Positions 1-9,950 of a stretch of DNA of 64,000 nt are shown here, in pieces. The notes beneath the pieces were generated by a model. It searched no databases. It was not told where the DNA came from and was given only the letters and a program-made list of their open reading frames with translations. Numbering within the stretch: position 1 is the stretch's first letter; every line of letters begins with the position of its first letter. Source of the stretch: Cantharellus purpuraceus (lineage: Eukaryota > Basidiomycota > Agaricomycetes > Cantharellales > Hydnaceae); the NCBI GenBank assembly GCA_025174535.1, contig JALBUN010000022.1:62001-126000 (forward strand), written 5' to 3'. A program made the translations under genes and the position numbers.

Positions 1-5
1 CAGAT

Positions 6-588
6 TGTAACTCCCTAGTTTTATTATCATTATTAAAATTCTGATGTACATCTCATATACATCAGAATATTGTATAACAGCATCATTCCGAACAAGCATC
101 TATATGTCTCCAGACCCCCCAGTATAACTCCAACTGCACCCAACTGTCTCATCTATTCAATCCATGGACATGAGGCCTCAAGGGCTCAGCCTTAATGGAG
201 AGATACTGTTATGACTGTATTCATTAACACCCAGATCCCCATCTGATCCACCCAGATCTCCATGCATATGAAATCTATACTCCATTTGGGAACCATCACA
301 TCTCCATCTGTTTGTCTGACTGTAAATTGTGCCTTAGTTCACACCATTGCACAGAACTCAACCAAGTATATTGGTTGGGCGATGTGTTGTACAGTGTGGT
401 AGTTAACTAAGTTCTATCTACTATAAGTGGACTCATGCATGTACTGGGTCCACTAGCTTACATAATAACTATATATATGCACCCTATGGGCACATACATC
501 TACCAAGAGGACAACATTCCTTAAGGGAATGCTGCATATATCAATTATACTTATATACAATAGTAAGTAAGTACCTTGGGTACTTACA
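6..588 (-). mobile_element. LTR of a retroelement, minus orientation (LTR type A)
   Basis: On the minus strand the sequence starts TGTAAGTACC at 588 and ends GGGAGTTACA at 6, giving matched TGTAA/TTACA ends. It is preceded at 589-600 by a polypurine tract (AAAAGGGGAGGG on the minus strand), so this is the 3' LTR of a minus-strand element. Related partial copies lie at 15224-15308 (same orientation) and 19265-19551 (opposite orientation). The other LTR is not in the window. Confidence 0.8.
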
Positions 589-1180
589 CCCTCCCCTTTT
601 TGAATGAGACATGATCTCATTCAGTACTTCTTAATCATACAGCTCCTTATGAAGCTGTTCTGACAAGTTGGTATCCATATGGTTGTCTTGTTCATATGGT
701 TCTGGAGGGGGACAGCTCTCAGTCATCCCTGATGTGGTTGTGGTATCCTCATCTACTTGAATGGATGAGGAGGATGCAATTGCTACTACAACATCCCGAT
801 TAAGTTCATGATTAAGTTGATTGTGACCTAAACACTCAGCAAGAGAGTGTTTAGCAGCTTTATGAGCTGCTTGGGAGACTCCCTGAGTCTCCTGCTTTCA
901 CTTACCAACCCTAGCAGGCTGGTTAAAAGCTGCTCCAGAGGTGATGTGTTTAGCAAACTCCTCTAATATAGCAGTGCAATCAGGGGTGATGCCTCCTGAT
1001 TGCCCAAACCAGAGTGCAAGCTCTAGTTCAGTATGTTCTTTGGGGGAGCAATTCCCCCAATCATACACTCCAGTGACTGAAGGGATGATCTACAAGCTTA
1101 TACCGGCTACTTTTACACTGATCACCAAGATATACTGAATAAGGCATGGTATGCTGGGGTGAGCAGCTTTATGTTGTGCT
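589..1180 (-). pseudogene. C-terminal remnant of a retroelement protein
   Basis: The minus strand reads as coding from about 1085 to a TAA at 631-633, directly before the polypurine tract and LTR. Segments include WGNCSPKEHTELELALWFG and, after an in-frame TGA near 897, ETQGVSQAAHKAAKHSLAEC and a tail rich in S, T, D and E. I do not recognise the protein; its position marks it as the last ORF of the element carrying the LTR at 6-588. The element is cut off near 1180 where rhamnosidase sequence begins. The TGA could come from CGA by C-to-T change. A forward ORF at 941-1138 is a shadow. Confidence 0.55.
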
Positions 1181-1189
1181 CTAGATATT

Positions 1190-2860
1190 GGATGACACGC
1201 AAAGGAAGGCGTACACCGTCCAAACGAACACTGTGCCTTTGCACACCGGCCGTCAGGTGCCATTTGTCAACTCTGGTTTGTAAAGCCTTCGGAGACTCGC
1301 AAAACTATCCGCTGAATACATGAATGTCCAGCCCTTGGATGGCTGAATGATGCAACTTTGGGAATAGCTGGTCCTATTATCGTTGATGGAGCAAAACGCA
1401 ATCGAGCGGTCTGGCCGGGTGACATGGGTATCGCCGTCCCAACGCAATTTGTTTCCACGTTCGATCTCCTTCCAACCAAAAATGCTCTCGCTACTCAGTT
1501 CTTCAGCGATCAATCCCAATACCGGTGCACTTCCCGAAAGTGGTGTGCCTTATGTTGACTTCATTTCATACTCATTGCGAGCTGAACAGTTTAACAGGAC
1601 CACCGTTAAGCCAACAAGGGTCTGACACATATCACTCGCACACCCTAATAGGGGTTCACAATTACTGGTTGTACTCGGGGGATCTAACTTGGGTTCGAGG
1701 CCTTTGGGCAAATTACACCAAAGCTGTGGGCTATCGTGCAGGACGGGTCGACACAAGCGGGTTGCCGGACGTGCTTGGAACTCGAGACTGGGCAAGGCTT
1801 GGCATGTCAGGACATAACGCTGAAACAAATGTGCTATACTATAGGGTCCGTCGCCATGTGATTTCCTAGTTGTCATACGCTCTAACTCGCCGTCGTCGTA
1901 GGTCTTGACAACTGCCGTGGACCTGGCTACGACGCTTAATGAGACCAGCCTGGCGACTATCTGGGCTCAAAACGCTACGGCGCTCAAGCAGCGGTACAAT
2001 GAACTTTTGTGGGACGATAGTGCAGGATTATACCGCGACAATGAAACGACGACACTTCATCCTCAAGACGCCAACTCCTTTGCGGTGCTATATGATCTTA
2101 CTCTCAATGAAAGCCAGGCAGAACGAATCAGTGAGGGTTTGACGAAGAACTGGAATGACCTTGGGCCTGTTGCGCCGGAGCTCCCAGATACGATATCTCC
2201 TTTCATCACTGGTTTCGAGGTGTTTTCTGGCTGGTTACAGCAGTCGCTTACAGAATGAAAAATGTAGCTCCAAGCTCATTTCATGGCTGGACAGGACAAA
2301 CGGGCATTGGATCTACTAAATAGGACATGGGGGTATATGGTCACGACCAATTTAAGTGTGCAGTCATATCTCCTGGAAGGGTTCACCGGAAACGGTTCCA
2401 TATGGTGAGTTATTCTCTGAGCGTTGCAACGGGCTCCCCTCGTTTATACGGTCCCTACTGTAGGTACCGCTCGAACCATGGATCTAATTGGGATCCAGCA
2501 TATACTTCACACTCGCATGGATGGTCGTCTGGCGCCACATCTGCACTTACATTCTACGTTCTGGGCCTCACTGTCACATCCACTGAAGGTCAGACTTGGA
2601 GCATTGCTCCACACACGGGCGGGCTTCAGAAGGTTGAAAGTGGTTTCGAGACGAGGTTGGGTTGGTTTGGCGTCAAGTGGCAAGTGGAGGGCGGTGAGAT
2701 GATGATACGTGTCAATACTCCAAAAGGGACAAGCGGGGTTGTTGTTTTAATACCTGAGGAACATGCGATAAATGTCAGCTGGAACGGCAGGAAGGTGGAT
2801 AAGGCCGAGTTGATGAATGTTTCGGGAGGTGAACATGTCTTTGTGGGTCGTTCTAGATGA
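1190..2860 (+). pseudogene. GH78 alpha-L-rhamnosidase, 5'-truncated pseudogene
   Basis: The catalytic half of a fungal GH78 alpha-L-rhamnosidase, which removes terminal rhamnose from plant glycans. Exons: about 1190-1275, 1332-1542, 1598-1845, 1902-2219, 2268-2404, 2464-2860, with GT-AG introns of 48-59 bp. Family landmarks in order are TGRQVPFV, WPGDMGIAVPTQFVSTFDLL, GSDTYHSHTLIG, GLPDVLGTRDWARLG, LWDDSAGLYRDN, PELPDTISPF, HSHGWSSGATSALTFYVLG and GWFGVKW. Splice phases are consistent except in exon 1332-1542, where a net one-base shift near 1496 moves the frame before PNTGALPESG. The N-terminal several hundred residues are missing and retroelement sequence starts immediately upstream. The fresh exon structure suggests recent death. 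A sequencing error could explain the frameshift but not the lost 5' half. Confidence 0.88.
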
Positions 2861-3470
2861 GAACCACGTTCTGGTGGCTCTGACGGTACTTGAGGGCAAT
2901 TTGAAGTCTTTATATGCCCTTTGCCGACTTTCCTTGTCTATTCTTCGATGTGACATCGTATGTCTCTGTTGATTGACACTGGGAGATGGGGGTGTGCCTG
3001 TAAGGTTCTTGCTACATATTCACTTGTTGCCCTGCAGCCGCTCAACTTGGTGGGGTTTTAGTACGGGGAGCCCCTTGCGATTCTCGAGCATGGAGACTAT
3101 ATGGTTCGTGAGGCAAGCCATGTCGAGAAAACCGTCTCGGTCCCGATATCTCTAAAATATTCCACGTAAATGCAGACAGGGTATTTGACGACAAAGTACA
3201 AATGAAACGGTCTGTTTCCGCTACACTTGAATTTCATGTTGCAAAGACAGCGCTGCGCGATATGCGTGGAGTAGAGTTGACCCTTGGTCAGTTAGTCAAC
3301 TCAGTGATTTGGTCCGAAACCATCCATCTATATTATAAGATCCTAGATAGAGCTACGACGGTGGTGAATTTATAAGGACCAAGACATGACAAATGTGACC
3401 CACCTTCTGGATACACGGTAGGAGTTGCAAGAGCGATAGGCCTCAGCTAGCCTACAAATCCTCTCCTCTA
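2861..3470. other. Intergenic, no gene seen
   Basis: Between the convergent rhamnosidase relic and the 3' end of the minus-strand gene at 3471. Only short ORFs with no recognisable motif; presumably holds the two 3' ends. Confidence 0.5.
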
Positions 3471-4366
3471 TCAGGCTGCAGCTCTGCGCTCCTTGAGTTC
3501 TCTACATCGTTGAATCGCTCGCTCCCTCTCTTCTTCCATTATTTGCTTTTGAGCCATTGATATTGCCCCGTTCGTCTTAGACACGACTGCACATCCCTCC
3601 TGCGCAGTTCGTTTTGCGGCCCCACGAGGGAGTTTTGTTAAATTGGGCGGCGTCTGAACGATATCATTTAACCGTGTTGTGGGTGCTCTTTTTTCAAACT
3701 CTGTTTTTCGTGCAAGCGCAGGTGTGGGAACAGAAGTAGTGGACGCCAGATTGGGTGCAGTGGGGTGGGATTTGGCAGCAGCATTTTTAGCAGCGCTGGC
3801 GACCTTGGCAGCTTTCTCACGTTTTAGAGCTCGTTTGTTAGTGTTACAAGATGTTTGCATGGCCTCGGCGATCGGAATGCGCATCTCGTCTTCTACTCTC
3901 CTGTTTGTCACTTTCAGTTGTGGTCCCTCAACGTCGATCAACCCACTCACCGGTTATATTTGGCAAGGCTTTCACCATGCTGTTATAACCATTCCAGGAA
4001 ATTGTGCTCATGAACGGGGAGGAAACAGAGCACTTCATAACGTACCTTGATTCCTGCGGGTTTCTGTACTTCGCCATCTTTCTTGCGACGTTTTGATTGT
4101 CTGCCATCCTCACCCTCGCCTGATGCATCATCTAGTTGGACCCGCTTCTCTGTATACGATCCCCTCACCCGTTCAGCTTGCAAAACCCGCGCCAGAGACT
4201 TTGGAACACTCTCCTGCGCCAGCGGAACGCCGCCAGTTGGCGGAAGATCTGTTCCACTAGAAAATTATACAAGTGTCAGTAACAATTTTATAGCTCACTT
4301 GGTGGTAGAACAAACACCTTGGCGCATTCGCTGACGAGCAGAAAGCTTAGCTCGTTTATGGGGCAT
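3471..4366 (-). CDS. Small basic nuclear-type conserved fungal protein
   Basis: Exons on the minus strand: 4366-4299, 4256-4046, 3979-3951 and 3900-3471; introns of 42, 66 and 50 bp are all GT-AG. Phases add up to 738 nt, 245 residues. The start is MPHKRAKLSARQR; the middle carries PPTGGVPLAQESVPKSLARV and the basic run SKRRKKD; the 29-nt micro-exon supplies HGESLAKYN and joins RRVEDEMR; the C-terminus is a charged helix (AQKQIMEEERERAIQRCREL). From memory this pattern (MPHKRAK start, GESL...NRRVED, C-terminal helix) recurs in uncharacterised basidiomycete proteins. Composition suggests a nuclear or nucleolar protein. I do not know its function. It looks intact, unlike its neighbours. Confidence 0.8.
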
Positions 4367-4699
4367 GATACCTGCCTTGAGAAAGGTCTGTCTGCTGACT
4401 GGTCCAAGGACCCACTGACCTCGATGCCCCACGACGACCACGGCGCCCATAGTGTAACATAACGCGGAAGCAATTGCCAAACTTGAGAGGCGACCAACTT
4501 ATGACCATGACCATTGGGCGCAACAAGGGGCGATTCTGCGGTACAACCAGACTCATGAAGGATCCTCGAGCAAAGAGGATGTATATCACCCTTCAAGCCC
4601 ACTGAGCTGTGCTTTGCCTTGTTCCGACTCCTAGTAGACTCGGGTTGGCCGACCATAGGCTTGGCTAGAGGACTCCTTGACTGGCAGGTGAAATACAGA
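4367..4699. other. Intergenic, upstream of the minus-strand gene
   Basis: Several overlapping short minus-strand ORFs extend upstream of the chosen start at 4366, but none shows a family motif. Presumed 5' region of the gene at 3471-4366. Confidence 0.4.
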
Positions 4700-5415
4700 C
4701 TATGTGTATGGCCAGCTGGTCACTATTATCGTGGCTTGCGGCCGAGCTACCAGATCATTGTCCAGACCCAATCGGCACTATCTCCTTTCTCTCGTAGAAC
4801 TTGTATCCTTGCGCTCTATACCCACCATCCTTTATGGCCATGCAAGAAAAGGCAACTCCACACATCTTCCGGAGAAAAATGGTGACGTGACATTCCGAAA
4901 CCACGATATGTTCCTGTATGAACTGGATACCGTTCTGGCTCATTTCGGGGTCCGGGACGACTATGATCTCTATGGCCACTCCTGGGGCAGTATACTTGGG
5001 GAGAGCCATAACTCTCACGGTGCTCCAGGACTATAGCATCCGATACTCGCGGATATCCCGGCATCGATTCGAATTATCCTCCAAGGCAGCAGACAATTTG
5101 AGAGCGACTCTAAAGACTTAAGACATTCTCTTAAAGCACGGGATGGATGGCACTACTCATGGAAAAGAATACGAGGTGCCGTAAACTCGTATCATGTGCG
5201 TCACCTGGGTTCAGCCGATGCCAGAGCAGGTAGCGGTCATTTGCAATCCTCGTTGAGGATATCTCAACTTCTTGCGAGATAGCGTATTGATGGGTTCACA
5301 GCACCGCCCTTTGGAATCTTTCATCGTCGTTACAATGAAGGAATGGATTGTAATGGATGAGCTTCACCACATCAAGGCATCCACGCTTCGTCTCAACGGG
5401 CTCCATGACAAGGTA
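4700..5415 (+). pseudogene. Proline iminopeptidase-like alpha/beta hydrolase (S33) relic
   Basis: Scattered forward-frame segments match fungal proline-iminopeptidase or amidase-like hydrolases: HYLLSLVELV then GNSTHLPEKNGD, LYELDTVLAHFGVRDDYDLY and the nucleophile elbow GHSWG (serine at about 4980). Further pieces follow in shifted frames: LADIPASI near 5050, TTHGKEYE near 5150, QPMPEQVAVICNP near 5215 and WIVMDELHHIKASTLRLNG near 5345-5405. Frame changes and stops lie between them, and the catalytic Asp/His region downstream is not recognisable. I call it a decayed pseudogene of the S33 family; exact substrate cannot be inferred. Confidence 0.75.
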
Positions 5416-6666
5416 TATAGTCCGTCACTCCTCTTTGACTTGATGCCTTGAGTCAAATAGTTCCAATTTGTCTAGTCATGTCACATAGCCATGCACCATC
5501 ACGAAGAAAGGGGGCTTTTCCTTAAGGTTGTGGGCGGCTTTTGACAGCGTAGCTGACGACTTGGCTAATTCTGTACGTCAATTTCAAAGGCCAAGATAGA
5601 CAATGCAAGTTGAGCTGACACCCTTTATTCTTCTTGATACACGCAGGACGTATTCTTGTTTAAGCAGGCATACCTATAAGCAACTGGCGATTGTTTCGTT
5701 TTGTAGTGTCCTCAAGCCTATAATTGATATGGCCACCGTCTTCGGACTGTGTTATCTATTGGATCGCACTGCCGAAGTAACCACCGAAGGACCCCATTTC
5801 ATCCCACCCATCGCCATGACAGATCTCACCAACACCACCTTCGTCTCCTAATGTGCTCGAACATCCGCAATTTCCCATTATCCACCACAGCTCATCCACA
5901 CAATCGCCGCGACTGTCTTGACCAGAATGGAAGTGCCTGCTCAGATTCACCATCGTGCTGATGCCTAGGAAGGTTCTAGGTGTTCAAAAAAAAAACAGGA
6001 AAGGGACTTGTAGGAACTGACGGCGGCAGCTACGATACACATTATGTGAAGGATCCGCGTCGGGTTTTTAATTGCATGCGCGACTGATTCCAGGTTCATG
6101 TTTGTTACGTGTGCCCAGGGATATAATATACCCGACGTATCGTTCGTTGCCTAGTACACCCGGCACGGATGTAAAGAACCCCAACGCAACTATCATTGCT
6201 TTTACGGTAGTCTCTGTTGGTTTATCAAGTCCGACGAAGACGAAGAAAATGTCGTAGCCATCGGCACATTCGAAATCGAACAAGAGGCTCTACTGATGAG
6301 ATTGGGACGCGAAGGGAAGGCTATCAAGCAGTATACAGAAAGTATGGAACTCGGTCAAAATATTTAAGAAATGAGTCGGTACGTACACTTCAGTTGGGTG
6401 CGTGGAGCAAACAGCTGAAGTGTCTATAGACGTCGTATAAGCTTACATGTTATCAAAGCTCACAGAGACAGGAGGCGTGTGCTAGACCATTATTTGTACT
6501 CATGGTCTTAGGTGGTGCTTGCCAATCCAATAATCATTCCTAGAAAGTCACGGCAACAACTGCCGATCGCCACGTGTACATATGCACCTACTTGCGGTCA
6601 ATACCTCCATCGATGGGGTCGCGCAAATGCTGAGGCGTTAAAAGTAGCCGATGAGCCAACATCACT
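5416..6666. other. Intergenic with a possible coding scrap
   Basis: No complete gene. An open forward frame at about 6170-6367 reads SDEDEENVVAIGTFEIEQEA followed by LLMRLGREGKAIKQYTESM and a stop. It looks like protein-coding sequence, but I recognise no family. The remainder has short, motif-free ORFs and a poly-A run near 5988. Confidence 0.35.
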
Positions 6667-7893
6667 TCAAGTCGCTAGCTGCCTCTCCATCGAAGCCTGC
6701 CACCCAAGCCTATGCGTGGCCTCGTCGGAGAGTCTCCAGACTTCCTCTTCAGAGAAGATGTCCTGGCAATAATGGCGCAGGTGCCGGCGGAAATGTTCAT
6801 ATCGAGAGAACATTTTGAGGCAGCCCACCGGACATGTCAGCCCAACCACCGGCTTGTTTTTTTGCCTTACTCCCTGCACCTTTTCTTCCTCACGGTGTTG
6901 CAAAGGAGCATGGAATGATACCCAGTGCCTCTGAAAGTTGCGGGAGATGAGGCGACCACAGACTTGGCCGTTGGCGTCGACAACACCACATTTTCGGATT
7001 TTGGGAGAGCGTTGGCGTCTTTTTGAGGATTTTTTCCTCGATGGGGGTGCTTCCGTCATGTCCTGGGTGGGATAACGCGCCGCTGATGCAGCCGGTGCCG
7101 GCTGTGATGTCGACGCTACCGGCCATGGCCCTGGGGTCGGTGCATCCCTCCATGAGGAGGCTGATGATGACGCAGTCGGGTATCCACCCTGCTGCGCATA
7201 TCCAGCATTCGCTGGCTGTGGGGGTATCGTGGAGTTCCACGCCATCCCCTGGTCGTGAACATTAATGTATGTGCCGATGGTGGACCTGTACGCTGCGTCA
7301 ATGCCACTCTGAGCCCTTGTCATGTCAAAGTCACCCACTGTCCACCATCTGGGTTAAATGGTACAAGCTGTGTGTGGCCACATTCCACACACTGAAGCTG
7401 ACCGGGGGCAATGGGTGGAAAATGACCCATTGGTGGGTATCTTCCATATGATGCCCCCCCTCCCGTCCCCCATCCCGTGTCCTGGGCAATTCTTGTCTGG
7501 CCCAGGCACGGGTCAAGTCCTTGCACCGGAGCATTAGTCCCTACTAATGCATCCGTAGATGGCTCCAGGGTGGGGAGCATGACACTGATATGCAATGTAA
7601 GGGCTCACTACTAATGTATGTGTGGTCTTGCAACACTTACGGAGAAGTCTGGTCTATGCTCGTGGAGGCCGGGATGATGCCCACCCCCTGTGTGCCAAGC
7701 GGATTTAGTTGGAGGTCGGCCGCGACAAACTTGGTGAGCTCCAACATGAAGCCCTCCTGTGTTACTTTGTCAATGCCATGCGTGAAAAAGGCATCGCTGA
7801 AGAACTCACTGGCAGTTCTGGTAGATCAAGGCCAGCATCATTGAGCTCGGTGTGAGCATCAAATGTAAAGGAGGAGGAGTTGGCTAGAGACAT
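6667..7893 (-). CDS. C2H2-type zinc-finger protein (probable frameshift in exon 1)
   Basis: Exons on the minus strand: 7893-7641, 7584-7339 and 7285-6667; introns of 56 and 53 bp with GT-AG ends. Exon 2 carries CVECGHTQLVPFNPDGG; exon 3 has a Pro/Ser/Ala-rich stretch, the basic block SRKKSSKRRQRS, a degenerate finger with Cys pairs and HWVSFH, and a clearer finger CPVGC...HFRRHLRH. That suggests a nuclear DNA-binding protein. The start at 7893 (MSLANSSSFTFDAHTEL) is favoured by a TATA box at 7946-7955. Exon 1 is 253 nt, one base off the phase needed: coding moves from DLPELP to EFFSDAFFTHG near 7810. So it is either a pseudogene, a sequence error or a structure I missed. Distantly resembles the zinc-finger gene at 12 kb. 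Confidence 0.65.
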
Positions 7894-7945
7894 GTTGTTG
7901 AAGAGACAAAGCTGTTTGTTGGGAGTGTCCTTGCAGCAGGTGATC

Positions 7946-7955
7946 GTTTATATAC
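7946..7955 (-). promoter_or_regulatory. TATA box of the C2H2 gene
   Basis: TATATAAACG on the minus strand, about 53 nt upstream of the ATG at 7893; it supports that start. Confidence 0.5.
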
Positions 7956-7959
7956 CGCA

Positions 7960-8890
7960 GTCTTGTTTCATAGGTCGGTTTGCTATGTGTGCATTCTTAC
8001 CAGATGCGGTGTGCAGTGTGTCACAACGTGGTAAACGCATGGAAACCTTCTCTTGGGCGGCAGAACTCCCAGATCTGCATTCATCAGCATATGACTCACT
8101 TGATTGGAGCTCGATACCGTTTGGCATCTTGGATCGGTATTGAGTCCGGAAAAGAGGACTAATCCAGCAAGATGCTGCTGGAAACTTGTAGGATCTAATT
8201 TTATCCAATCTAATCATCAGAAGCGATGCATCACCCGATATGAGAACTGTATATAGCAGAATGGCATATGGCAGTTCACTCTTCGGTGGCACAGTACTAT
8301 CGAGAACAAAGGAAGGGTGAAATGGTGCTCACACAATGTGATATCGCCAGGTAGTATTGAAATTTGTGCCAATCTTGACTGGCAGTTTGTGGAAGTGAGA
8401 TGAGTCTGCCCCGCATGGACTGCTTTTGAAATTGTACCGTGCGTATCACACCGGGTATTACCTCATGTTGTTATACATATTTGGGCAACCCATTGACAGT
8501 CGGGACTGTGTGAAGAAGCTGGCTGAATGCAGTCGAACAAAGGAGCTTAGCCACGTCGGATACTTACCCCGTGGATCAGTCTCACATAATGTCGAGGTGT
8601 TCAATTATATCCAGAGTGAATATCACGAAACGCAACGTTCTTTGACGAAAAATACCATAAACAATTCGACGCTTTTTGTGATGCTATGGGAGATCGGTAA
8701 GACGTTGCGTCTTCTATCTCACCTCAATAGCTTGTAGGTTCAAGAATTTGATTCACGATTCACCCGATAAACAACGCGAAGGGGGCTGAGCAGGAGTGCG
8801 CCTCACATGATCATTTGGAATGAGAATCTAACCCTGAACGGGCGCAGCCTCGTCCCCAAGCGAGTGCGTTCACTCTATTATCCCCAATGA
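7960..8890. other. Intergenic; one unassigned ORF
   Basis: Contains a 103-codon forward ORF at 8426-8737 that begins MKLYRAYHTGYYLMLLYIFG. I see no motif and no splice partners, so I do not call it a gene. Confidence 0.35.
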
Positions 8891-8896
8891 ATTGCA

Positions 8897-9950
8897 TCAT
8901 GGTTCCATCTCTACACTAGGAGATATGCAGGTACGTGTTGGGCGTTTGTGGTGTTTGTTCATGACGATGTGCCTGATAGACGGACATGTGGGATGTGATA
9001 GGATGAAGGGAAAGGAGGAGGCGTCGAGGACGGAGGTGTTGAAGGCGGTGGATATATGTGGTTGCTGATGTGCTTGGTCATAAATGTTTAAACGCCAGAC
9101 GGATGAAACGGCGAAGGCCAAAGCGGAGAAGCGTCAAACCACTGGCAAAGAGGGTACGTGTCATGGTATCGTGGCTTGTACATTGTGGACGTCGGCTGAT
9201 GATGGATATATGGATCTTGTTCGTGTGGTAGGACTCTTTTACTGTTCCTGATCATTTCTACGACGGTGCTGTAGAGCGGGCTGGGGCGGCGGATGTTGAG
9301 GTCGAAGATGCGGGGACGGGATTGGTTGCCTATGAGGAGGAGGTCCAGGAGATGAGGGTGAGCGTGTACATAAGGAGGAAAAGACGGCCACATTACTTTA
9401 AACCCCTTTGTGATGATGAGGACGTGCTTGTGTCCTTTGCGTTCGAGGAGCGCATTCGTAGCGACAGTGGTGGAGAGGCGAATGTAGTCTGTCGAATGAA
9501 GTCGTTAGATATGACAGGGGTTGCAAATGCATGGCACGAACCGATCTTGTCTGTCTTGAGCACCTCACCGCGTGGAATGGGGGTACCCGTGACTGTCTCG
9601 AGAATGCGACGGATGCCCTCTGTAGGTGCGTCGCGATGATTTGTTGGGTCCTGCGAGACTGTATGTGCGATGGGCTTTGAGCTTTGAGTGAAATAGGTGT
9701 AGCTGGATATGCGACGTACGCAATTTCACGACCATCTCTTTACGCTCCGAGGGATCTTCAGGTCTGGATACGATCTGAAAGCATACGTTCATAACAACAA
9801 CAGCCTCAGCACTTTCGTCACAGACAGAAACCAGCAGCAAGGGTGCTCGCCGTGCTTACGCATGAACATCGCAAAACGTCCCTCCTCGATCCGCACAGAT
9901 ACGTATAGACCGATCAGGTACTTCAGCTCGAGTCCCAGCAGCCTGCCACA
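8897..9950 (-). pseudogene. 5-oxoprolinase N-terminal fragment
   Basis: On the minus strand the start of an ATP-dependent 5-oxoprolinase (hydantoinase A-type N-terminus, glutathione cycle) is readable with its introns. Landmarks: SIRICADRGGTFCDVH near 9910, PEDPSERKEMVVKL near 9745, LLSQDPTNHRDAPTEGIRRI across a splice near 9650, then ETVTGTPIPRGEVLKTDKI, STTVATNALLERKGHKH near 9470 and GNQSRPRIFDLNIRRPSPLY near 9290. After about 9230 the sequence degrades (a weak LAFAVSSVW match near 9115). Full-length enzymes are near 1,280 residues; only about the first 200-250 are present. Fungal copies normally keep GGTFTD; here it is GGTFCD. No clear start codon upstream. A truncated pseudogene. Confidence 0.85.

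Noticed and set aside
8897..9393. Two minus-strand ORFs taken as new genes
   Set aside because: They are exons and decayed parts of the 5-oxoprolinase fragment.
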